DNA of 64,000 bases from Streptomyces narbonensis (lineage in GTDB: Bacteria; Actinomycetota; Actinomycetes; Streptomycetales; Streptomycetaceae): contig NZ_BMSF01000006.1 in the NCBI RefSeq assembly GCF_014649015.1, positions 186,001 to 250,000 on the forward strand. Direction: 5' to 3'. Under the pieces are notes generated by a model. The model searched no databases. It was given only the letters and a program-made list of their open reading frames with translations, and had not been told where the DNA came from. Below, in pieces: positions 42,099-50,341 of this stretch. Position 1 is the stretch's first letter, and each line of letters begins with the position of its first letter. Made by a program: the position numbers and the translations under genes.

Positions 42099-44423
42099 CT
42101 ACCCGCTCACGGCGCGCCCGAAGGCCGCGACGGCGTTCGCGATCGGCCTGCTCATCTGCGGCGCCATGCCGACCGCCGTCGCCCATTCGGTGAAGCGGGC
42201 GGCGATCTGCTGCACGTCGGCCAGGGACCCCCCGTTGGTCATGACGTGCTCCAGCGCGGAGAGGGTCTCGGCGGGACCCTGGGCGTTGCCACCCCTCGGC
42301 GCGAGCACGCTCGCGATCTGCAGGAAGGGGGCGAGTGCCGCGGTGGCCGGATTCCCGGACTGCCGGGTGTAGATCTGACGGCACCGCTCCAGGGACGCCG
42401 CGAACTGCTGCTCGTGCGACAGCTGCGGCGCCGCCTGGGGTGCGGCGGCCTGGGGTGCGGCGACGCTCCAGGGAGCCGTCACCTCGATGGGGGTGAACTC
42501 ACGCTGTTGCTCTCCGCTGCGGGCCTTCGCCGCGGTTCCGTGCGCCGCCTTCGACCAGTTCTCCAGATGGCCGACGTCCTGGCGCAGGTCGGCGAAGCTC
42601 GCCATGCCGACCCCGAAGCTGCGGAACTCCAGGGGGACGACGGGGACCCCGCCGGGGGAGTCCAGCGACGTGAGCTCGGTCATGCCGCCGAAGGCCCTCT
42701 CCTGCGGGCCCACCAGGCGGTTCGGGTCATCCGCGGGCGGGAGGAATTCGGCGATACCCGACAGTGCTTCGCGCAGGTACGTGTTCAACTCGTCGATGCT
42801 CTCCTGGCTCATCGGCGGAAGATCCGGGCCGGTCCTCGGCGCCACCGCGAAGTAGTGCGCCCACATGCCGTCCCGGATCGCGTCCACGTCGCCGACGAGG
42901 AAGAGCTTCGCGGGGTCCGGCAGGGACTGCTGGACCGTGCCGAGGCTCACCCGTGCCAGGACCGCGGTCTTGTTCTTCACCTGGCCCGCCGCCGTCACGC
43001 CCGGTCGCTCCGGATCGTCCGCGCGGAGCTTGTCCGCCAGCGCGGCGAACTGGGTGTAGCACAGCGAACCGAAGCCGCGGACCTCCTGCGCGCCCACCGC
43101 GACCTGGTGAGCGGGAGCGGCGGCGGCCGGTGACTGCAGGAACCGTGCGCCGAGCTCGTTCCCGACCTGGACCGACCTCACCAGGTGGTCGTGGGCCTTG
43201 CTCTTCACCAGCGCGCGGACCTTGCTCCCGGTTCGGTTCCTCGGCTCCGGGGTCTGTACGGCCTCCGCGAAGACGTCCGTCATGCCGTTCAGGGGAAGGC
43301 CCACGGTCTGGTGGATGAAGAGCCCCTGCCCCTTCCCTTCCTTGCCGTTCCTCTCCACGTGCTCCTTCTCCGGGGCCACCCTCGCCATCTTGAAGCCGGG
43401 GGTCACCGCGTATCCCTGGCTCTCGGGATAGAGCTTCCTCATCTGCTTGTCGGCCTGAGGTGATCCCGCTTCGGGGGTGTAGAGGCGTCGGTGGGCCTCC
43501 TCAAGATGGGCGATGGTCTGCTCCGTCGTGCGCGGGAACCGCTCCCCCTCGCCGGGGAGCACCGCGCTGGGCTCGGCCACGAACTCGGCGTTCGTGTAGG
43601 TGCCTCGGCTGTCCGAGACCAGTTTGATGCCCTGGCCGGGGTGCTCCATCATCTCGATGCCGGTGCTGTTGCCGTTCTTGACGTCGGTGCCGGTGTGCCG
43701 GACGACCGGCCGGTCGACCTCCACCTCAAGGCCGATCGCGCGCTGCACCGACGGAGACGGACCTGCCTCCGTCGGCACAGCCGCTCCTGACTCCGCCGGC
43801 GCCTGCGACGCGGGCGCCGGGCCCGCCATCACCCGCCTCGCGTTGGCCTCGGCCTCGCGCTCGAAGCGGTCCGAGGGGTCACTCACGCGGAGCCCCGAGC
43901 CGTTGTCCGTCCCGGCCACCGGCCCCCGGCGCTGCTGGATGACGTGGGTCAGCTCGTGGGCGAGGGTGTGGCTGTCGGCTCCGCCTGCGCCGATGACGAC
44001 ATGGCTGCCGGAGGTGTAGGCGCGGGCGCCGACCTCGGCGGCGGAAGCCTTGGCGGCGGAGTCGTCGTGGACGCGTACGTCGGAGAAGTCCGCGCCGAGC
44101 CGGGCCTCCATGTCGGTGCGGGTCGACTCGTCCAGGGCGCGGCCGGGACCGCGGAGCACGTCGTGGACGGCGGAGCGCTGCACCGAGGGCTCCGCCTGCT
44201 GCCCGTGCCCGCAGCCGGCGCCGTGCCGGTGCTGCTCCTGGGCCCAGGGGTGGCCGGCCTGCCGGAGCATCTGGACGACGGCCGCGTTGCCCGCGCCGAG
44301 CGGCAGCCGGCGGTCCGGGCCCGGCGCGGAGGACTCCGGCCCCCGCCGCGCGGCCGCCCTGCCGTCCGGCGCCCGGTCCGGCTGTCCGCCGTTGTTCGTC
44401 CTGCCGTCGCTCGGGGTCCGCAC
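42099..44423 (-). CDS. DUF4157 (eCIS-associated zincin) protein with a possible ligase-fold C-terminal domain
   Basis: The 774-residue protein starts at GTG 44423 with AGGAGTGAGG upstream. Residues about 80-165 are DUF4157: LGADFSDVRVHDD, YTSGSHVVIG and HTLAHELTHVIQQ, with zinc-binding His156-Glu-x-x-His160 and a later Glu-rich EREAEANARR. DUF4157 marks proteins tied to extracellular contractile injection systems. After a Pro/Ala linker, residue 231 onward has GLEVEVD, an Asp271-Ser-Arg turn, EFVAEPS, HQTVGLPL and EFRSFG, in the order seen in amidoligase/glutamate-cysteine-ligase-like domains. The last 130 residues are helical. No injection-system genes are nearby. Confidence 0.78.
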   Translation of the reverse strand: MRTPSDGRTNNGGQPDRAPDGRAAARRGPESSAPGPDRRLPLGAGNAAVVQMLRQAGHPWAQEQHRHGAGCGHGQQAEPSVQRSAVHDVLRGPGRALDESTRTDMEARLGADFSDVRVHDDSAAKASAAEVGARAYTSGSHVVIGAGGADSHTLAHELTHVIQQRRGPVAGTDNGSGLRVSDPSDRFEREAEANARRVMAGPAPASQAPAESGAAVPTEAGPSPSVQRAIGLEVEVDRPVVRHTGTDVKNGNSTGIEMMEHPGQGIKLVSDSRGTYTNAEFVAEPSAVLPGEGERFPRTTEQTIAHLEEAHRRLYTPEAGSPQADKQMRKLYPESQGYAVTPGFKMARVAPEKEHVERNGKEGKGQGLFIHQTVGLPLNGMTDVFAEAVQTPEPRNRTGSKVRALVKSKAHDHLVRSVQVGNELGARFLQSPAAAAPAHQVAVGAQEVRGFGSLCYTQFAALADKLRADDPERPGVTAAGQVKNKTAVLARVSLGTVQQSLPDPAKLFLVGDVDAIRDGMWAHYFAVAPRTGPDLPPMSQESIDELNTYLREALSGIAEFLPPADDPNRLVGPQERAFGGMTELTSLDSPGGVPVVPLEFRSFGVGMASFADLRQDVGHLENWSKAAHGTAAKARSGEQQREFTPIEVTAPWSVAAPQAAAPQAAPQLSHEQQFAASLERCRQIYTRQSGNPATAALAPFLQIASVLAPRGGNAQGPAETLSALEHVMTNGGSLADVQQIAARFTEWATAVGMAPQMSRPIANAVAAFGRAVSG

Positions 44424-44552
44424 GGCTACCTCACTCCTGGTCGCGGCCTGGGCTTCCTGGATACCCGGGAGCGGGCCGCCTGTTCGAGGCGTGGGGGGCA
44501 GAGGCGGGGGCAGAGGCGAGCGGCCGATCGGGCAGCCCGGGCCCCGGAACGC

Positions 44553-44592
44553 CGGGAGGGACGCGACCGTTCCTTCCGGTCGCGCCCCTCCC
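44553..44592 (-). terminator. Stem-loop after the mannosyltransferase gene
   Basis: CGCGACCG and CGGTCGCG form a perfect 8-bp stem with a seven-base loop; flanking GGGAGGG and CCCTCCC lengthen it. It lies 57 bp after the mannosyltransferase stop. The rest of 44424-44648 shows only short G-rich direct repeats. Confidence 0.7.
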
Positions 44593-44648
44593 GCACGGCG
44601 CCGTGAATGGCCTATCCGACCCTGATCCGCCGGACAGGCCCTAAGCCG

Positions 44649-46403
44649 CTAGATCCACGTGTCGAGCCACATCCGGCCCCGCCATTCGTCTATCGGAATG
44701 GGAGTGCCGGTGTAGATGGGCCAGAAATAGATGAAGTTCCAGACGATCAGCAGAACCAGACAGCCCGCCGCCACCGCGCCGAACGTCCGGCGCCTTTCCG
44801 AGGAACCGCGTGGGCCGATGATCGCGCCCAGCATCATGGCCACCGCAAGACACAGGAAAGGCACGAAGACGACCGCGTAGAAAAGGAAGATGGTGCGTTC
44901 CTGGTAGAGGAACCACGGGACCCAGCCCGCCGCGACCGCGCAGGCGATCGCGCCCGCGCGCCAGTCGCGGCGGAAGGCCCAGCGCCACAGGACGTACAGG
45001 ACGGCGAAGCAGGCCGCCCACCACAGGAGCGGGGTGCCGAGGGCCAGGACCTCCTGGGCGCACTTCTCCTTGGCGGTGGCCGGGCAGCCGTTGGTGCCGG
45101 GGGCCGGGGACTCGTAGAAGTACGAGACGGGGCGGCCGAGGACGATCCAGGACCAGGGGTTCGACTCGTACGTGTGCGGCGAGGTCAGGCCGACGTGGAA
45201 GTTGTAGACCTCGGACTCGTAGTGCCACAGGCTGCGCCACCACTGCGGCATCCAGCTCCAGGCCCCGCCTCCGTCGAGCTTGTCCTGCTGCGCCGCCCAG
45301 CCACGGAAGTAGCCCTTGTCGGAGACGATCCAGCCCGTCCACGTCACCAGGTAGGTGCCGATCGCCACCGGCACCACCGACGCGAACGCCGGCAGCAGGT
45401 CCCGCTTGATCACCGAGAGGTGCGGGCGGACCGCGCCGCCCGTGCGGCGCCCCGCCACGTCCCACAGGACCGTCATCAGGCCGAACGCCACCATGACGTA
45501 CAGGCCGTTCCACTTGGTCGCCGCCGCGAGCCCCAGCATCACGCCGGCCGCGATCCGCCACGGCCGCCACCCCATGCGCAGCCTGTCCGCGACCTCCGCG
45601 TCCGGCCGCAGCACCCCCTCCTCGTCCTCGGGGAGCGCCGCCGCGAGCCGTTTCCTGGTGCGGTCGCGGTCGACGACCAGGCAGCCGAAGGACGCGACCA
45701 CGAAGAACATCAGCACCTGGTCGAGGAGCGCCGTGCGGCTCATCACGAAGTGCAGGCCGTCGACGGCGAGCAGCAGGCCCGCCAGACAGCCCAGGAAGGT
45801 GGAGCGGAAGAGACGGCGGCCGATCCGGCACAGCAGCAGGACCGACAGCGTGCCCAGCAGCGCCACCATGAAGCGCCAGCCGAAGGGCTCGAAGCCGAAG
45901 AGCTTCTCGCCGACGCCGATGACCCACTTGCCCATCGGAGGGTGCACGACATAGCCGGGGTCCGTCGGCACGAGCACCGCGCCCGGGTCCGACAGGATCG
46001 TCTTGTCGATGTCCTTCGGCCAGGCGCCCTCGTACCCCTGGTTGATCAGGGCCCAGGAGTCCTTGGCGTAGTACGTCTCATCGAATATCACCGCGTGCGG
46101 CTTGCCGAGGTTCCAGAACCTCAGCACGCCCGCGACCGCCGTGACCAGGAGCGGACCGCCCCAGGCCAGGAGCCGCCACAGCCGGTCGGCCCGGTCGGGC
46201 CCGATGCCGAAGAGCGACCACACGCGCGCCGAGGGACGGGCGTACGGGGGATCGAGCCGCTCCCGCAGCCCGATGGGAGCGGCGTTCTCGGCGCGGGGCG
46301 CGTAGCCGAAGCGCCGCAGCCTCTGCTGCCACGAAGAGGGCTCTGCCACGGGCGCCGCCATGGGGTGCTGGCCCTCCAGGGCCTCGGGTGCGGTACTGGT
46401 CAC
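44649..46403 (-). CDS. pmt: Dolichyl-phosphate-mannose-protein mannosyltransferase (PMT family)
   Basis: The 584-residue multi-pass membrane enzyme transfers mannose from polyprenyl-phosphate-mannose to Ser/Thr of secreted proteins. The catalytic Asp-Glu is in AVIFDETYYAKDSW; a second Asp region is HPPMGKWVIGVGEKLFG; about eleven helices follow. GTG 46403 is chosen because TACGAT lies six bases upstream (leaderless) and the domain begins soon after. It is divergent from rsmI over about 60 bp. In Streptomyces this enzyme glycosylates PstS and other lipoproteins and is needed for some phage infections. Confidence 0.9.
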   Translation of the reverse strand: MTSTAPEALEGQHPMAAPVAEPSSWQQRLRRFGYAPRAENAAPIGLRERLDPPYARPSARVWSLFGIGPDRADRLWRLLAWGGPLLVTAVAGVLRFWNLGKPHAVIFDETYYAKDSWALINQGYEGAWPKDIDKTILSDPGAVLVPTDPGYVVHPPMGKWVIGVGEKLFGFEPFGWRFMVALLGTLSVLLLCRIGRRLFRSTFLGCLAGLLLAVDGLHFVMSRTALLDQVLMFFVVASFGCLVVDRDRTRKRLAAALPEDEEGVLRPDAEVADRLRMGWRPWRIAAGVMLGLAAATKWNGLYVMVAFGLMTVLWDVAGRRTGGAVRPHLSVIKRDLLPAFASVVPVAIGTYLVTWTGWIVSDKGYFRGWAAQQDKLDGGGAWSWMPQWWRSLWHYESEVYNFHVGLTSPHTYESNPWSWIVLGRPVSYFYESPAPGTNGCPATAKEKCAQEVLALGTPLLWWAACFAVLYVLWRWAFRRDWRAGAIACAVAAGWVPWFLYQERTIFLFYAVVFVPFLCLAVAMMLGAIIGPRGSSERRRTFGAVAAGCLVLLIVWNFIYFWPIYTGTPIPIDEWRGRMWLDTWI

Positions 46404-46464
46404 CGCGCCATCGTAGGGAACGCGCCTGTGCGCGTCGCCTGTCCGGGCTGGGAGGATGTCCTGT

Positions 46465-47322
46465 GTGACTGGAACGCTGGTACTCGCAGGGACCCCCATC
46501 GGTGACATCGCGGACGCTCCGCCCCGACTCGCCACCGAACTGCAGAACGCGGACATCGTGGCCGCCGAGGACACCCGGAGGCTGCGTGGCCTGACCCGGG
46601 CCCTCGGCATCCACACCTCGGGACGGGTCGTCTCGTACTTCGAGGGCAACGAGTCCGCCCGTACGCCCGAGCTGGTCGAGGCGCTCGTGGGCGGCGCCCG
46701 TGTGCTGCTCGTCACCGACGCGGGCATGCCGTCCGTCTCGGACCCCGGCTACCGGCTGGTCGCCGCCGCCGTCGAGCAGGACATCAAGGTCACGGCCGTC
46801 CCCGGCCCCTCCGCCGTGCTCACCGCGCTCGCGCTCTCCGGGCTGCCCGTGGACCGCTTCTGCTTCGAGGGATTCCTGCCGCGCAAGGCCGGCGAGCGCC
46901 TCGGCCGGCTCCGCGAGGTCGCGGACGAGCGCCGCACCCTCGTCTACTTCGAGGCCCCGCACCGGCTCGACGACACGCTCGCCGCGATGGCCGAGGTCTT
47001 CGGCGCCGAGCGCCGCGCCGCCGTCTGCCGCGAGCTGACCAAGACGTACGAGGAGGTCAAGCGCGGCCCGCTCGCCGAGCTGGCGGCCTGGGCCGCCGAG
47101 GGCGTACGGGGCGAGATCACCGTCGTCGTCGAGGGCGCGCCCGAGACCGGACCGGCCGAACTCGACGCCGAGGAGCTGGTGCGCAGGGTGCAGGTGCGCG
47201 AGGAGGCGGGGGAGCGCCGCAAGGAGGCGATCGCCGCGGTCGCGGCCGAGGCGGGGCTGCCCAAGCGCGAGGTGTTCGATGCGGTCGTGGCGGCAAAGAA
47301 CGCGGCGGCCGGCCGCCGGTAA
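46465..47322 (+). CDS. rsmI: 16S rRNA (cytidine1402-2-prime-O)-methyltransferase
   Basis: The 285-residue tetrapyrrole-methylase-fold enzyme methylates C1402 in the ribosomal P site. Motifs: GTLVLAGTPIGDIADAPPR, VAAEDTRRLRGL, LVTDAGMPSVSDPGYRLV, AVPGPSAVLTALALSGLP and FEAPHRLDDTL. GTG 46465 is preferred because GGGAGG lies nine bases upstream; ATG 46456 overlaps that site. It ends 92 bp before the tnpB remnant. Confidence 0.93.
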   Translation: MTGTLVLAGTPIGDIADAPPRLATELQNADIVAAEDTRRLRGLTRALGIHTSGRVVSYFEGNESARTPELVEALVGGARVLLVTDAGMPSVSDPGYRLVAAAVEQDIKVTAVPGPSAVLTALALSGLPVDRFCFEGFLPRKAGERLGRLREVADERRTLVYFEAPHRLDDTLAAMAEVFGAERRAAVCRELTKTYEEVKRGPLAELAAWAAEGVRGEITVVVEGAPETGPAELDAEELVRRVQVREEAGERRKEAIAAVAAEAGLPKREVFDAVVAAKNAAAGRR

Positions 47323-47340
47323 AGGACTCATGTCGACTCG

Positions 47341-47362
47341 ACCCGGCCCCGAGGGCCGGGCT
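47341..47362. repeat. Hairpin near the 3-prime end of the tnpB element
   Basis: ACCCGGCCCC-GAG-GGCCGGGCT forms a near-perfect stem-loop between rsmI and the tnpB remnant. IS200/IS605 elements carry such a hairpin near their right end, and the omega RNA of TnpB is transcribed through that end. It could also terminate rsmI. Confidence 0.5.
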
Positions 47363-47414
47363 TGGAGGTAGGGCCCGGCTGGCTGTCGGGCCGTCTCCTC
47401 CGTCCAGACACCCC

Positions 47415-48677
47415 CTACGGGGTGGCAGGGACGCGTGACTCACGCCCCGCAGTCCACACGGCTTCGCCCTTGCTGCCGACGTTGTGGGACGCGTTGTCGT
47501 CCGCGTGCATGAGGGCGCCGCAGGCGCGGCACGCGAACGTAGCCTGATCGACGCGGTTCCTCCGGTCGATGTGACCGCACTGGGAGCATTGCTGGCTGGT
47601 GTACGCCGGATCGACGTACACCAGCGGCACTCCGGCCCGCAGCGCCTTGTAGGCGATGAACCGGCCGAGCTGGTGAAAGCCCCACGTGTGCAGTTGTGTC
47701 CGCTGGTCCTTGCGGAGCCGTACCCGGTCACGAATCCCGCTCAGATCTTCGAGCGCGATACCGCGGCCGGTGCTCCCCCGTAGCCTCCGGCACGGGAGGT
47801 GCCCCCAGCGGTGGTGACGATCTTCTTCGCGATGATGTGATTGACGTTGGCGGCGTGACACCGTTCGCGCCGGTTACGTCGCTTCAGGAGACGCTTGGCG
47901 GACTTGGTTCCCTTGGCCTGGAGCTTGCGGCGCAGTTCGAGCTGCCGCTTGCGGTGGCGGTTCAGGCCGCGCCCGGCCGCCCGGTAGCCAGTGGACGTGG
48001 TCGCGATGTTGACGATGCCCAGATCCACTCCGATGAACCCGGATGGTTCGTAAGTCTTGGCCTCGGGGACGTCGCACGTCGCTATCAGGTAGAACACGCC
48101 GTCGCGTTCGATCAAGTCCGACTCGCCCTTGCGGTACTCGCGCAGCGTCGTGAACATGTCGGCAGAGCAGGCGAAAGCGGACGTGCTTCAGCCGTCCCGC
48201 AGTCGTCCAGATGGACACAGTCCGGGCGTCGTGCTGCCATGACAGGCACCGGTCGGCGTACGGCTGCGCCGAGTTCGGCCGAAAGTTGATCGGCTTCGAC
48301 TCTGCCTTGACCCTGCGCTTCGATCCGGGCCTGCCGAGGTTCCCCGCCCGGAGGTTCGCCTTCAGCGTGGTGTAGGCGTCACGGACCTTCTTGATCACGT
48401 GCTGGGCCGCCTGCGCCCCAAGGCCGGAAGCCTTCAGCTCGGCGTAGGTGTGTTTCCGTAGTTCGAACTCGCGCGGCACGCCGCGCTCGAACGTCACGGT
48501 GGACACCCAGTTCGCCGCCTCGTTGACCGCGCGCACGGTCGCTCCCAACGCCGACGCCTGACAGGCATCCGGCAGGAGCTTCACCCGCACCACGATCTTC
48601 ACGCGAGTGACCGTATCGCTACCGGGTGTGACTTTGCCGTCGAATGGGGAAACTCGTCTCTCCGGTCCGACGGTCAT
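47415..48677 (-). pseudogene. tnpB: IS605-type tnpB, frameshifted
   Basis: Three reading frames together give a TnpB (RNA-guided nuclease) of the Streptomyces orphan type. Frame 1 runs from ATG 48677 to about 48172 (VKIVVRVKLLPD to TAGRLKHVRF). Frame 2 runs from there to about 47807 (ADMFTTLREYRKGESDLI, FIGVDLGIVNIATTSTG with the first RuvC Asp). Frame 3 runs to 47415 (GRGIALEDLSGIRDRVRLR, the zinc ribbon CSQCG...CRACG and the last RuvC Asp in DDNASHN). The first break is one extra base near 48172. The second coincides with a 37-bp palindromic insertion at 47771-47807. No tnpA is present, so the element cannot move by itself. Confidence 0.88.
47771..47807 (-). repeat. 37-bp palindromic element, copy 1 (in tnpB)
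   Basis: On the minus strand it begins TGGGGGCACCTCCCG, continues GCCG and AGG, and ends with GGGGGAGCA. It can fold on itself. A similar 37-bp element is at 59813-59849 on the plus strand. It shifts the tnpB frame. Confidence 0.65.
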
Positions 48678-48840
48678 GGCGTCCCTTGCGGATTTACGCT
48701 GAAAGGTAAAGCCGAACCCGGCGCCGGGACATTTCCTTGGGTGCTTGGCAAGGGAAGAGCCAAAAGCCTTCCATGGTTCGTCCCCTGCTGATGCGCTCCG
48801 GCCCGAAAAGGCGTCCACTGATCAGTGGAGAGGAGCTGGC

Positions 48841-49317
48841 ATGAGCGAGATCACCGGCACCGGCATATCCGTCGCCCATGAGGCGTACGCCTTCGCCTGC
48901 ATGCGCTGTGGATACGGCTGGGAGCAGGCGTACGACATCGAGCACCACGTCGACGCCGCCGGCCAGGAATTCGTCGTCTACAAGGCCGAGGGGGAGCGGG
49001 TCCCGTCCCCGCTGTCCAGTCCCACCTGCATGAACTGCGGCGGTCACGTCGTCCGGATCATGCGCGCGGGGCAGGTGTCGTCGGTGCTCGACCTGATCGC
49101 CGCGACGGAGAGGCACCAGCACGGGGCGAGGGCGACCAAGCCCGTCTCGATGGCCGGGCCCATCGGTCAGGAACTCACCGAGGACACCCGGGACACGGCG
49201 GACACCGTGGGCGCGGCGAACACCACGGGCCCGGAGACCCCGCCCGTCCCGCACCACTGGCACCTCTCCGACCTCCTGCATCCCTTCCGCCACGGCAAGC
49301 AGCCGCCCAGGGAGTAA
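48841..49317 (+). CDS. Zinc-ribbon-like hypothetical protein
   Basis: The 158-residue protein has two CxxC pairs (FACMRCGYGWEQ and PTCMNCGGHVV) about 45 residues apart, consistent with one zinc ribbon, followed by a Thr/Asp-rich linker and a His/Pro-rich end. ATG 48841 has GGAGAGGAG upstream. It is conserved in position beside tatD in Streptomyces as far as can be recalled. Function unknown. Confidence 0.75.
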   Translation: MSEITGTGISVAHEAYAFACMRCGYGWEQAYDIEHHVDAAGQEFVVYKAEGERVPSPLSSPTCMNCGGHVVRIMRAGQVSSVLDLIAATERHQHGARATKPVSMAGPIGQELTEDTRDTADTVGAANTTGPETPPVPHHWHLSDLLHPFRHGKQPPRE

Positions 49318-49329
49318 CCGGCGGACGTC

Positions 49330-49350
49330 CCGGCGGGCGGCCCCCGCCGG
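49330..49350 (+). terminator. Stem-loop after the zinc-ribbon gene
   Basis: CCGGCGGG and CCCGCCGG surround a five-base loop shortly after the stop. No T-run follows. Confidence 0.5.
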
Positions 49351-49399
49351 TGACCCCGCGTGCCGCGCCGGTACTCGTGGCCCTCGTACGATCGGGGCC

Positions 49400-50269
49400 A
49401 TGAGTGCCAAGGACGCCCCGCCGCCGCTGCCCGAGCCGCTCCTCGTGGAGGTCGCGGACTCGCACACCCACCTGGACATGCAGTCCGGGACCGTCGAGGA
49501 GGCCCTGGTCAAGGCCGCCGCCGTCGGCGTGACCACCGTCGTCCAGGTCGGCTGCGACGTGAAGGGCTCCCGGTGGGCCGCCGAGACCGCCGCCGCCCAC
49601 TCCAACGTGCACGCGGCCGTCGCCCTGCACCCGAACGAAGCGCCCCGGATCGTGCTGGGGGACCCCGACGGCTGGTCCCGGCAGGGTGCCCGCGAGGGTG
49701 GCGGGGACGCCGCCCTCGACGACGCGCTCGCCGAGATCGACCGCCTCGCCGCCCTGCCGCACGTCCTCGGCGTCGGCGAGACCGGCCTCGACTTCTTCCG
49801 CACGGGCCCCGAGGGCATCGCCGCGCAGGAGCGTTCCTTCCGCGCCCACATCGAGATCGCCAAGCGGCACGGCAAGGCGCTCGTCATCCACGACCGCGAG
49901 GCCCACGCCGACGTCCTGCGCGTCCTCGACGAGGAGGGCGCCCCCGAGCGGACCGTCTTCCACTGCTACTCCGGCGACGCCGCCATGGCCGAGATCTGCG
50001 CCGCCAAGGGCTACTACATGTCCTTCGCCGGCAACGTCACCTTCAAGAACGCCCAGCCCCTGCGGGACGCGCTCGCCGTCGCCCCGCTGGAGCTCGTCCT
50101 CGTCGAGACCGACGCCCCCTACCTCACCCCCGCGCCCTACCGGGGCCGCCCCAACGCCCCGTACCTCATCCCCGTCACCCTCCGGGCGATGGCGGCCGTG
50201 CGCGGGATCGGGGAGAACGACCTCGCCGAGGCGATCGCCGTGAACACGGCCCGCGCCTTCGATTACTGA
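49400..50269 (+). CDS. tatD: TatD-family metal-dependent DNase
   Basis: The 289-residue TIM-barrel hydrolase has the metal ligands in order: His22-x-His24 (DSHTHLD), Glu in GVGETGLDFF, His in VIHDREAHADV, His in FHCYSGD and Asp in VETDAPYL. TatD proteins are 3-prime to 5-prime DNA exonucleases. In actinobacteria the order tatD-rpfB-ksgA-ispE is conserved, as here. Confidence 0.92.
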   Translation: MSAKDAPPPLPEPLLVEVADSHTHLDMQSGTVEEALVKAAAVGVTTVVQVGCDVKGSRWAAETAAAHSNVHAAVALHPNEAPRIVLGDPDGWSRQGAREGGGDAALDDALAEIDRLAALPHVLGVGETGLDFFRTGPEGIAAQERSFRAHIEIAKRHGKALVIHDREAHADVLRVLDEEGAPERTVFHCYSGDAAMAEICAAKGYYMSFAGNVTFKNAQPLRDALAVAPLELVLVETDAPYLTPAPYRGRPNAPYLIPVTLRAMAAVRGIGENDLAEAIAVNTARAFDY

Positions 50270-50341
50270 TCCATAACGGTTACGTGTCGTAGCCGGAAGG
50301 TTCGGGAGAGTGACCGCGGCCGGGGCTAATGTCCCGGCCTC

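Noticed and set aside
42099..44423. A complete contractile injection system locus
   Set aside because: No tube, sheath, baseplate or ATPase genes lie on either side; neighbours are a PBP and a mannosyltransferase.
50270..50341. A c-di-AMP riboswitch before rpfB, as is known for another Streptomyces rpf gene
   Set aside because: The gap is about 70 bases, too short, and a -10-like TAATGT lies nine bases from the start.
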